Of a stretch of DNA of 21,911 nt, positions 1 through 6,169 are shown one piece after another; positions within the stretch are counted from its first letter, which is position 1; every line of letters begins with the position of its first letter. Under the pieces are notes generated by a model. The model was not told the origin of the DNA. It saw nothing but the letters and a program-made list of their open reading frames with translations, and did no database searches. The position numbers and the translations under genes were made by a program. The stretch spans positions 1 to 21,911 of the forward strand of contig NZ_CALETI010000038.1 in assembly GCF_937920075.1 (NCBI RefSeq), read 5' to 3'. This stretch comes from an uncultured Agitococcus sp. GTDB lineage: Bacteria > Pseudomonadota > Gammaproteobacteria > Pseudomonadales > Moraxellaceae.

Positions 1-10
1 TTGATTTAAA

Positions 11-87
11 TGGCGCGCCCGGCGGGATTCGAACCCACGACCCCTGCCTTCGGAGGGCAGTACTCTATCCAGCTGAGCTACGGGCGC
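11..87 (-). tRNA. tRNA-Arg (anticodon CCG)
   Basis: The reverse complement folds as a complete cloverleaf. The acceptor stem GCGCCCG (81-87) pairs perfectly with CGGGCGC (15-21), the discriminator base is G, and the 3' CCA is encoded (11-13). The anticodon loop CTCCGAA between CTGCC and GGCAG gives anticodon CCG, which reads the arginine codon CGG. The T arm holds the usual GGTTCGAATCC. It is the last of three leftward tRNA genes. It lies beyond a terminator and has its own promoter, so it is probably transcribed separately from tRNA-Leu and tRNA-Cys. Confidence 0.97.
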
Positions 88-98
88 GTAAGAGTTGC

Positions 99-127
99 AA
101 TATAACGTTTTGCTATTATTTGAGCAA
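99..127 (-). promoter_or_regulatory. Promoter of tRNA-Arg
   Basis: On the minus strand TTGCTC (122-127) is followed by a 17-base spacer and TATATT (99-104), a good sigma-70 arrangement. It ends 11 bases before the first base of tRNA-Arg. The -35 box starts directly behind the terminator that closes the upstream tRNA unit. Assigned by match to the consensus only. Confidence 0.6.
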
Positions 128-153
128 TAAAAAACCCTTGCAGAGCAAGGGTT
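127..153 (-). terminator. Rho-independent terminator after tRNA-Leu
   Basis: A perfect 9-bp stem AACCCTTGC/GCAAGGGTT (133-141 with 145-153) has a 3-base loop. Read leftward it runs into a T tract (TTTTTTATT). It lies about 30 bases past the tRNA-Leu CCA end and should stop the tRNA-Cys/tRNA-Leu transcript. Confidence 0.85.
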
Positions 154-181
154 CTTGTATATACAGCGCATGCTGTTATAA

Positions 182-270
182 TGGTGCCTAGGGCCGGAAT
201 CGAACCGGCACGGCTGTCACCAGCCGAGGGATTTTAAGTCCCTTGTGTCTACCAATTTCACCACCTAGGC
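182..270 (-). tRNA. tRNA-Leu (anticodon TAA)
   Basis: The reverse complement gives an 89-base class II tRNA. The acceptor stem GCCTAGG (264-270) pairs with CCTAGGC (186-192), the discriminator is A and CCA is encoded (182-184). The anticodon loop CTTAAAA gives anticodon TAA for leucine codons TTA/TTG. The long variable arm CGGCTGGTGACAGCCG forms its own stem, as expected for leucine tRNAs. It probably shares a transcript with tRNA-Cys, 29 bases upstream. Confidence 0.97.
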
Positions 271-299
271 AAAAATCTTTTCAGCGTCACTAACCTAAC

Positions 300-373
300 T
301 GGAGGCTGAGGTCGGAATCGAACCGGCGTACACGGAGTTGCAGTCCGCTGCATGACCACTCTGCCACCCAGCC
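300..373 (-). tRNA. tRNA-Cys (anticodon GCA)
   Basis: The reverse complement folds into a 74-base cloverleaf. The acceptor stem GGCTGGG (367-373) pairs with CTCAGCC (304-310), with one G-U pair. The discriminator is U, the identity base for cysteine, and CCA is encoded (300-302). The anticodon loop CTGCAAC gives GCA for codons TGC/TGT. It is the promoter-proximal gene of the tRNA-Cys/tRNA-Leu pair. Confidence 0.97.
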
Positions 374-405
374 TTTAATTTGCTAGCTGCCTGCTGAGGA
401 CGCCT

Positions 406-434
406 ATGTTATATAGAAAGAAAAAAAACGTCAA
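406..434 (-). promoter_or_regulatory. Promoter of the tRNA-Cys/tRNA-Leu unit
   Basis: Read leftward, TTGACG (429-434) is followed 17 bases later by TAACAT (406-411); TATAAC two bases earlier is an alternative -10. A G+C-rich stretch (AGGCGTCC) follows the -10, as in stringently controlled stable-RNA promoters. Upstream lies A+T-rich DNA with a small palindrome ATAATCA/TGATTAT (452-467) that could act as an UP element. The rest of the gap to folD (up to 668) shows no gene. A rightward TAAAAT preceded by TGC (590-598) is a weak candidate -10 for folD. Confidence 0.5.
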
Positions 435-668
435 CACTTTTTTTCTTTTTGATAATCAAGTGATTATAAAATATACGTTTTGTCTAAAAGTTGATCTTTT
501 TGATTAGGTTGCCTTATTAACTCCTGTTATATAGAAGCGAATAGTGCGAATAATCTTCGTGAAAAAACAACTAACTTTGGTGTGGGTAATGCTAAAATAG
601 CCACAGCTTGCGTTTAGACGTTGGTTCAACCGTTCCTTAATCTTAAAAGTTTTAATAACAGGTTTTTT

Positions 669-1520
669 ATGTCTGCTTTAGTTCTTGATGGTAAAAAGCT
701 CGCTTCTTTAATAGAAGTTGAATTATCTGCACGAGTGGCTGTAATTAAAGAAAAAACTCAACAAACTCCCATTTTAGCAACCATTCTGGTGGGTGATGAT
801 CCATCTTCCGCAACCTATGTGCGTATGAAGGGCAATGCTTGTCGTCGTGTGGGTATGGATTCTTTATCAGTTAGCTTGCCTGCTAGCACCACAACTGAAC
901 AATTATTAGCACAAATTCAAGAGTTAAATGCCAATCCTAATGTGCATGGTATTTTGTTGCAGCATCCTGTCCCTCATCAAATTGATGAACGTGCTTGTTT
1001 TGATGCAATTGATTTAAAAAAAGATGTTGATGGTGTCACATGTTTAGGCTTTGGTCGTATGAGCATGGGTGAAGAAGCTTATGGTTCTGCAACACCACAA
1101 GGCATTATGACTTTATTAAAGCATTATCAAGTAGAGTTGGCGGGTAAACATGCGGTTGTGGTCGGACGTAGTGCCATTTTGGGTAAACCAATGGCGATGA
1201 TGTTGTTGGCAGCTAATGCCACCGTGACGATTTGCCATTCTAAAACCCAAAACTTAGCTGAATTAGTGAAGCAAGCCGATATTGTTGTTGGTGCGGTAGG
1301 TAAACCCCGTTTTATTAAAGCAGAGTGGATCAAAGACGGCGCTGTTGTGGTTGATGCTGGTTATCATACGGTTGATGGTGGTGTGGGTGACATCGAGTTA
1401 GCACCTTTGACAGAAAGAGTGTCTGCTTATACGCCTGTTCCCGGTGGTGTTGGCCCAATGACCATTGCAACATTAATGACTCAAACGGTCATGGCCGCCG
1501 AAAAAGCAATGGCAACTTGA
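669..1520 (+). CDS. folD: Bifunctional methylenetetrahydrofolate dehydrogenase / methenyltetrahydrofolate cyclohydrolase FolD
   Basis: Interconverts 5,10-methylene-, 5,10-methenyl- and 10-formyl-tetrahydrofolate in the cytosol, supplying one-carbon units for purines and formyl-methionine. The 283-residue product matches the family length (about 285). The substrate-domain motif TYVRMKGNAC carries the expected catalytic Lys54. The NADP-binding domain has GRSAILGKP (usually GRSxIVGxP), and the C-terminal motif PVPGGVGPMT is intact. I chose the ATG at 669 because MSALVLDGKK matches the normal FolD N terminus. The frame stays open upstream to a TTG at 621, but those 16 residues look unrelated. The Shine-Dalgarno sequence is weak (ACAGG). 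A terminator candidate follows. Confidence 0.96.
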   Translation: MSALVLDGKKLASLIEVELSARVAVIKEKTQQTPILATILVGDDPSSATYVRMKGNACRRVGMDSLSVSLPASTTTEQLLAQIQELNANPNVHGILLQHPVPHQIDERACFDAIDLKKDVDGVTCLGFGRMSMGEEAYGSATPQGIMTLLKHYQVELAGKHAVVVGRSAILGKPMAMMLLAANATVTICHSKTQNLAELVKQADIVVGAVGKPRFIKAEWIKDGAVVVDAGYHTVDGGVGDIELAPLTERVSAYTPVPGGVGPMTIATLMTQTVMAAEKAMAT

Positions 1521-1560
1521 TTTTAGAAGATTTGGCCGTATTTATAAGGTTGAAAAAGAC

Positions 1561-1595
1561 ATGCACCATGTTCGTTAATATGGTGTATGTTTTAT
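1561..1595 (+). terminator. Probable terminator after folD
   Basis: ATGCACCAT (1561-1569) pairs with ATGGTGTAT (1580-1588), one pair being G-U, around a 10-base loop. It is followed by GTTTTATTG. The stem is only moderately stable and the T tract is interrupted, so termination may be partial and some folD transcript may continue into the ybeD/lipB pair. Confidence 0.45.
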
Positions 1596-1616
1596 TGTTG
1601 TTGAAGAGAGTGAATT

Positions 1617-1892
1617 ATGAGCATAACTGTGCAAAATCTTGAGGCATGGGAGTTGCCACGTCATCATACTTTTAAAGTATTAGGAGAGATGCAATATCCT
1701 TTAGCGCAAGTGGTGGCAGATATTGCGATTAAACATTGTCCAAGTTTTGATGCAGCTAAAATTAGCATGCGTTCTTCTAGTGGTGGTAAATATTTATCGG
1801 TGACTGTGGAAGTTTATTTAGAAACCAAAGATCAAATCAATGGTTTGTATGAAGATTTTAATGCAGCTCCCGAAATTAAATTGGTTTATTAA
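1617..1892 (+). CDS. ybeD: DUF493/YbeD-family small protein
   Basis: A 91-residue protein of the DUF493 (YbeD) family: a small ferredoxin-like alpha/beta fold, proposed to be ACT-like and regulatory, with no firmly established role. The family's usual pattern is seen: an N-terminal FKVLG strand, a helix ending in IAIKHCPSF, then SSGGKYLSVTVEV and a final strand-helix-strand. In Escherichia coli ybeD sits just before lipB, and the same order holds here with only two bases between stop and start. GAGAG about 8 bases before the ATG serves as the ribosome binding site. The gene pair supports the identification; the function is unknown. Confidence 0.85.
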   Translation: MSITVQNLEAWELPRHHTFKVLGEMQYPLAQVVADIAIKHCPSFDAAKISMRSSSGGKYLSVTVEVYLETKDQINGLYEDFNAAPEIKLVY

Positions 1893-1894
1893 AA

Positions 1895-2509
1895 TTGTTA
1901 TTGATTAAGGATTTAGGCTGCTTGCCGTTTGAACAGGTTTGGCAGCAAATGCGTACTTTTACTGATCAACGCACCGATCAAACGGCTGATGAGTTATGGT
2001 TGTTGCAACATCCTGCGGTATTTACCTTGGGGCAAGCGGGTAAAGAGCATCATATCTTAATGGCAGGTGATATACCTGTGGTGAAAACCGATCGTGGTGG
2101 CCAAGTCACTTATCATGGTCAAGGGCAATTGGTAGGATATTGCTTGTTTGATGTGAAACGATTAGGTATTGGTGTTCGAGAGTTAGTAGAAAAAATTGAA
2201 GATATTTTAGTAGCCGTTTTGCAAGAATACCAAATAGACGCATGGGCAAATCGTGATGCTCATGGTGTGTATGTTGGCAACAAAAAAATTGCCTCTTTAG
2301 GGTTAAGAATTCGTAAAGGCTGTAGCTATCATGGGTTTTCTTTAAATGTTGATATGGATTTAGAACCATTTAACCGTATTAATCCGTGTGGTTATGCGGG
2401 GCTAGAAATGACACAAATGAAAGATTTAACCAATAAACCTTTAGATATTAAGCAAATTGGTCAACAAATTGCGCAACAGTTTAAGATGCAATTTTTTGCT
2501 GAATGTTAA
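1895..2509 (+). CDS. lipB: Octanoyl-[acyl carrier protein]:protein N-octanoyltransferase LipB
   Basis: Transfers octanoyl groups from acyl carrier protein to lipoyl domains of pyruvate and 2-oxoglutarate dehydrogenases and the glycine cleavage H protein, the first step of lipoate synthesis. The 204-residue product has RGGQVTYHGQGQ (67-78), the catalytic lysine region GNKKIASLG (Lys131) and the catalytic cysteine in NPCGYAG (Cys165). No ATG fits the N terminus. TTG at 1895 or TTG at 1901 are the only suitable starts, two or eight bases past the ybeD stop, and no clear Shine-Dalgarno is visible, so translation is probably coupled to ybeD. No lipA follows; the gene meets a convergent remnant and overlaps its end by 29 bases. 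Confidence 0.95.
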   Translation: MLLIKDLGCLPFEQVWQQMRTFTDQRTDQTADELWLLQHPAVFTLGQAGKEHHILMAGDIPVVKTDRGGQVTYHGQGQLVGYCLFDVKRLGIGVRELVEKIEDILVAVLQEYQIDAWANRDAHGVYVGNKKIASLGLRIRKGCSYHGFSLNVDMDLEPFNRINPCGYAGLEMTQMKDLTNKPLDIKQIGQQIAQQFKMQFFAEC

Positions 2510-2831
2510 GTTTTTCAGGATTAAGCATAATAAACACTTCTTTGATACCTTCTTGATTGGCACAAATGGTCATGACCGATTGTAATTGACCATTAACTTT
2601 TGCTTGGATAAATGTAACGCCACGTTTTTTTAGCAACGGAGCAAGAGCAAAGCGGCGTGTCTCATCACCAACTAAGGTTTCATGTAAGCGAATTTTTTGT
2701 TCAAAATGCGCTTTGGCATCAATTACCATGATTTGTATTTTTTGACGGCTATGTAAAAGGCGAGCACAAGCCATTAAGCCTGCATAACTAGCCCCTAAAA
2801 TGATGACAGTTGGCTGAGTGGTATTAGTCAT
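2481..2831 (-). pseudogene. Remnant: N terminus of FAD-dependent (NDH-2-like) oxidoreductase joined to a foreign tail
   Basis: The 116-residue frame starts at an ATG (2831) with GAGG 9 bases upstream and a TATAGT -10-like box further back. Residues 8-80 read as the start of an NDH-2-like flavoprotein: a beta strand TVIILGASYAGLMACARL with the FAD-binding glycine pattern, then IRLHETLVG and LAPLLKKRGVTFIQAKV. Complete members have about 370-430 residues, so at least two thirds is missing. The last 35 residues do not continue the family. GIKEVFIMLNPEKL resembles the end of the SnoaL-like domain of ECF41 (SigJ) sigma factors (typically GRIxAxYxVRNPDKL). I infer an in-frame deletion fusion with the joint near 2580-2600. 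It overlaps the end of lipB. The truncation is clear; the origin of the tail is tentative. Confidence 0.7.
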
Positions 2832-2920
2832 AGTGGTATCCTCGATAAAACTATAACTAAAACGAAGGAGCTGTGCAGTTTGTGACAGAAAATGGAGATT
2901 TTTTAAATTATTTTTAGAGA

Positions 2921-2962
2921 CTGTTGAAGTTTTGTTTGTCAACATAAACAAAACCTCAACAG
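2921..2962 (-). terminator. Long hairpin after yebC, possible terminator
   Basis: Seventeen bases (2921-2937) pair with 2946-2962 with a single mismatch, around an 8-base loop. It begins 20 bases past the yebC stop, a terminator position, but no clean T run follows when read leftward (TCTCTAAAAA). The stem is much longer than the other terminators here, so it may instead be a dispersed repeat or a processing site. Confidence 0.4.
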
Positions 2963-2981
2963 CTTTTATAAGCAAATTATC

Positions 2982-3731
2982 TTACTTATGCAACGCGTCC
3001 ATCACATCATCGCTAAAATGAACGTTACTATAAACGTTTTGCACATCGTCTAAATCTTCAAGCATATCAATCATTTTCATAATTTTTTGCGCTTGTTCAA
3101 GGTCGGTAATATCAGCTTGAGTAGAAGGGTGCATGGTCACTTCGGCATGGTCAGCTTTTAAACCAGCCGCTTCTAAAGCATCTTGAATGTGACCAAAGTT
3201 ATGTGGAGTGGTAATAACCATCACTGTGCCATCGGCTTCACTAATCACATCGTCAGCACCTGCTTCGAGGGCAATGTCCATGATTTTATCTTCGTCACCA
3301 TCAGCAAAAGTTAATTCGCCACGTTTACTAAATAAATAATCGACAGAGCCTGATGTGCCTAAATTGCCACCACATTTGGTAAAGGCATGACGCACATCAC
3401 TGACAGTCCGCTTTAAGTTATCCGTCATGGTTTCTACTAACACCGCAACACCACCGACACCATAACCTTCATAGGTAATTTCTTGAACTTTGTCGGCATC
3501 TCCACCACCAACACCACGTTGAATGGCTCGATTGATGACATCGCGGGTCATATTGGCCGATAAAGCTTTAGAAACAATGGCACGTAAACGGGGATTGTCT
3601 GCTTCTGAGCCACCACCCATTTGGGCAGCTACAACAATTTCGCGTAAATATTTGGTAAAGACTTTGCCTTTAGAGGCATCTTGGCGAGCTTTACGATGTT
3701 TAATGTTCGCCCATTTAGAATGGCCAGCCAT
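2982..3731 (-). CDS. yebC: YebC/TACO1-family translation/regulatory protein
   Basis: A 249-residue YebC-family protein. The family binds RNA or DNA: members act as translation factors at difficult sequences (TACO1, some bacterial YebC) or were described as transcription regulators. The N-terminal signature MAGHSKWANIKHRK is exact, and the GGxVxVxxxxDNxxRT region is present as VAVLVETMTDNLKRT. Length is normal. AGGAG lies 7 bases before the ATG. In many gammaproteobacteria yebC lies near aspS and ruvC; here it follows the restriction enzyme gene by only 23 bases, with no terminator visible between. Its transcription may therefore depend on the restriction-modification genes or on a promoter inside the endonuclease gene. 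Confidence 0.95.
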   Translation of the reverse strand: MAGHSKWANIKHRKARQDASKGKVFTKYLREIVVAAQMGGGSEADNPRLRAIVSKALSANMTRDVINRAIQRGVGGGDADKVQEITYEGYGVGGVAVLVETMTDNLKRTVSDVRHAFTKCGGNLGTSGSVDYLFSKRGELTFADGDEDKIMDIALEAGADDVISEADGTVMVITTPHNFGHIQDALEAAGLKADHAEVTMHPSTQADITDLEQAQKIMKMIDMLEDLDDVQNVYSNVHFSDDVMDALHK

Positions 3732-3754
3732 AAAAAGCTCCTGTATTGTGGAGA

Positions 3755-4915
3755 TTAATAATCTTTGCTATTTGATGTTGGTGTAAGCTTTAAATTGCCG
3801 ATAAAGTCAAGAATATTAAGCTTGCTTAGTTCTGATTCTAAATAATTACTTATTTCTGAATCGGGCAAGTGCATTATTGGATAATCTATGCCTGTCGTTT
3901 TATGAAGTTTAAATGCAAGCTCTTTTGGCCAGTATTTCATACTCATTTGTATAATTTCAGCTCCGATGGCATTTGCAGCAGCCTCAGTTTTTCCTGTTGT
4001 GGGTAAACGATCTACTATAATAAAGGTCTTGGAGTAAGTTTTTTGACCTTGAATATTTTGTTGCGCTGAAAAACGACTCAACTTATCTTTTGAAATCTCT
4101 GAGTTACCAGGTCCAATAAAGCCAATATCGAATCGAACCATTTTCCACGCTTTATATAAAAGTGTTGCATCACTTTCTCTGTTGTCTGAACTGTCTGATA
4201 ACCAAAAAAGTCGCTCTTTTTTCATGATGTTAGGATTGTTTGATGGGGGGTCTGTGCGTGTGAATCCTAGTATAGATAAAACTGAACCAAGTATTAGCTT
4301 TTCGAAAAGTTTGCCATATAAAGATTTATCCGAGCCTCTTATTGTGAGTGTTTGTGCACCGATGGCAGTTGTTAATTGTAAAACTTCTTTCCATGACAAT
4401 TCTACCATTTGTCCTGTTTTTTGATTTTCAATAAATCCCATAGTTGCTTTTAGTTTTCCAAATTCAGATTCTGATTTTTCTATTGAGGATTGAAGTGTAT
4501 TTTCAAAAGAACTTATGTAGTCTGTTAATGCGTCATGATCACTTTTTAAAACATTTTGTACTGATTTACCTGTTAGTCCAAGAAACCATTGGGCAGGCCA
4601 TATTGCTGCATTATCTGTTTTTTTTGCATGGCGTAATTGATCTGAAGCATAGGTTGATAAGTTTTCAGAAAACTCATCAATCGTCATAAGACCATGTAAA
4701 TATAAAACTATTAATGCTGTGTTGATTTGAGATATCCGACTTCTAGTCAAATATTCGGTCTGTGTTCTTAAGTTTTCTCCTTTTAAAACCCCAAGCACTG
4801 CATTTCGAATAACATCTTCACCAATACGTTGAACGAATTCTTTACCTGAACCAGTTAGAAGAACTCTAGAGTTTTCTGGGAATAAATCGTAAATTATTTT
4901 TGGGTTTTTCTTCAT
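3755..4915 (-). CDS. Type II restriction endonuclease, possibly CfrBI family
   Basis: A 386-residue protein encoded two bases after a DNA methyltransferase, in the same direction: the arrangement of a type II restriction-modification pair. There is no signal peptide or membrane segment. From memory it resembles the CfrBI family (CfrBI itself cuts CCWWGG), notably LFPENSRVLLTGSGKE near the N terminus and GAQTLTIRGS (186-195) with GKLFEKLILGSVLSILGF (201-218). A possible nuclease core is Glu205 with FDIGFIGPGNSEISK (262-276: Asp263, Glu273, Lys276), but the spacing is not a textbook PD-(D/E)xK, so the catalytic residues are a guess. The role as the restriction partner is well supported by context; the family and target site are not certain. 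The gene looks more A+T-rich than its neighbours. Confidence 0.75.
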   Translation of the reverse strand: MKKNPKIIYDLFPENSRVLLTGSGKEFVQRIGEDVIRNAVLGVLKGENLRTQTEYLTRSRISQINTALIVLYLHGLMTIDEFSENLSTYASDQLRHAKKTDNAAIWPAQWFLGLTGKSVQNVLKSDHDALTDYISSFENTLQSSIEKSESEFGKLKATMGFIENQKTGQMVELSWKEVLQLTTAIGAQTLTIRGSDKSLYGKLFEKLILGSVLSILGFTRTDPPSNNPNIMKKERLFWLSDSSDNRESDATLLYKAWKMVRFDIGFIGPGNSEISKDKLSRFSAQQNIQGQKTYSKTFIIVDRLPTTGKTEAAANAIGAEIIQMSMKYWPKELAFKLHKTTGIDYPIMHLPDSEISNYLESELSKLNILDFIGNLKLTPTSNSKDY

Positions 4916-4917
4916 TG

Positions 4918-6111
4918 TTATATATCCAAAAAAGTCTGAGATGTTGCATTAATGTCTTCGCAGTTTAGCTTTAGCACATCTTTATAATCTTTCCCCAACC
5001 ATTTTTGTGCTTCCTCACAAATTAACTCACCATATTGTTTATTTAATTCAAACAAAACAAAACGTCTATTTAGTTTTATAGCTGCTGCTCCTACCGTTCC
5101 AGAGCCTGCAAAAGGGTCTAAAACAACATCGCCCTGAAAAGAATAATAACTAATCACTTTTTCAGCTAATTCTACTGGAAAAGCAGCTGGGTGTTTTGAA
5201 CGAGTCATTGGGTTAATACGCCAAATATTAGTCTTTTCATATCCATCTGCAATTTTACTTTGTGAAACTACTTCTTGATTTGGATGATTTCTAATATGCC
5301 AATCAATAAGTAGGTTGGTTTTTTTTCGATAAACTAATACATATTCTGTAACAGGTACCGCTTTATATTGTAAAGGGTTTCTGTCTGCAGCAAATCTTCT
5401 GCCTCTACCTGTTGCCCAACCTGCACCTTCGGGCTTGACCCAAATAATATCATCAATAAAATCAAAGCCTTCTTCGATAAATATTCTGTGTAAATCAAAA
5501 GGAACGGCTATTCTTTTTGAGGCCTCATTACGGCTAGCACGACGTAATAAGACGGGTGAGGTATTCATGACAAAAAAACGGCCCTCAGCAAGTACTCTGT
5601 GAGCTTTTCTGATGATATTACGCATTGCTAGTAAATAATGATCATACTCTTCATATTCACTATATTCTGGACGAGCATTAAAATAGGGCGGGGATGTAAA
5701 CACGAGGTCAATTGACTCTGTTGGCACATCTTCAAGTAATTCAGAACAATCACCAATACCTATCGTATTTCTAAGTGGGGATAAAGTGTATTGTTTTTGT
5801 TTTTTCAGTAAATCAGGCTTGTCTTTTTTTAGTAAACGAGTTTCTAATAATTTTGGATCTGTTGTTTTATCAACGAGTACTTCAGCTAAAAATGCATCAA
5901 CTACAATTTCTCCAATATTTGTTTTTCCATTTTTGGTTTTTAATGGAATTCTCCATATATGATATCTATCATCAATTTCTGGCAAACCAAAACTTATCAT
6001 TTGTTGTAATTCTATCTCCTCTAGCCATACTGAACTTATCGCTTTAGCATCTACCACTGAACGAACTAAATATTTGCGTTGTTCTGCTACAGATTGGTGT
6101 GATTTTGTCAT
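4918..6111 (-). CDS. Type II DNA methyltransferase, probable N4-cytosine, beta-class motif order
   Basis: A 397-residue SAM-dependent DNA methyltransferase that should protect host DNA from the adjacent endonuclease. The catalytic motif IV is TSPPY (139-143); SPPY is typical of N4-cytosine enzymes, while N6-adenine enzymes usually have D/NPPY. The SAM-binding motif I, DPFAGSGTVG (332-341), comes after it, which is the beta-class order, with the target-recognition region between (about 180-300, including GWATGRGRRF). Residues 1-110 form an extension before the catalytic domain, with no helix-turn-helix that I can recognise. AGGA lies about 10 bases before the ATG. It is first in the pair, so protection would be made before restriction. 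M.CfrBI is an N4-cytosine enzyme, which fits the tentative family of its partner. Confidence 0.88.
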   Translation of the reverse strand: MTKSHQSVAEQRKYLVRSVVDAKAISSVWLEEIELQQMISFGLPEIDDRYHIWRIPLKTKNGKTNIGEIVVDAFLAEVLVDKTTDPKLLETRLLKKDKPDLLKKQKQYTLSPLRNTIGIGDCSELLEDVPTESIDLVFTSPPYFNARPEYSEYEEYDHYLLAMRNIIRKAHRVLAEGRFFVMNTSPVLLRRASRNEASKRIAVPFDLHRIFIEEGFDFIDDIIWVKPEGAGWATGRGRRFAADRNPLQYKAVPVTEYVLVYRKKTNLLIDWHIRNHPNQEVVSQSKIADGYEKTNIWRINPMTRSKHPAAFPVELAEKVISYYSFQGDVVLDPFAGSGTVGAAAIKLNRRFVLFELNKQYGELICEEAQKWLGKDYKDVLKLNCEDINATSQTFLDI

Positions 6112-6128
6112 TCTATTATGTCCTGTAA

Positions 6129-6147
6129 AATATAAATTTATATTATA
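6129..6147 (-). promoter_or_regulatory. Methyltransferase promoter -10 box overlapping a 16-bp AT palindrome
   Basis: On the minus strand a consensus TATAAT (6142-6147) lies about 30 bases before the methyltransferase start. No good -35 is present at 16-18 bases (ATATTC or similar). A perfect palindrome AATATAAATTTATATT (6129-6144) shares three bases with the -10 and would cover the start point. It could be an operator for autoregulation of the restriction-modification genes. No terminator is visible between aspS and this site, so read-through from aspS is also possible. Confidence 0.45.
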
Positions 6148-6169
6148 TAAAGCGTCCTTGCTCAGAATA

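Noticed and set aside
621..668. Upstream TTG extension of folD by 16 residues
   Set aside because: The extra residues do not match FolD, whereas ATG 669 gives the normal N terminus.
4182..4689. Two plus-strand open frames opposite the restriction endonuclease gene (possible antisense regulator or inhibitor)
   Set aside because: No Shine-Dalgarno or promoter of quality and no family resemblance. The endonuclease frame is long and intact, so these are shadows in A+T-rich DNA.
6112..6169. CfrBI-type self-regulation by a CCWWGG site in the methyltransferase promoter
   Set aside because: No CCWWGG is present in this interval.
3732..6169. Mobile-element ends flanking the restriction-modification genes
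   Set aside because: No transposase, integrase, tRNA-derived attachment site or matching direct/inverted repeats were found at the two borders.
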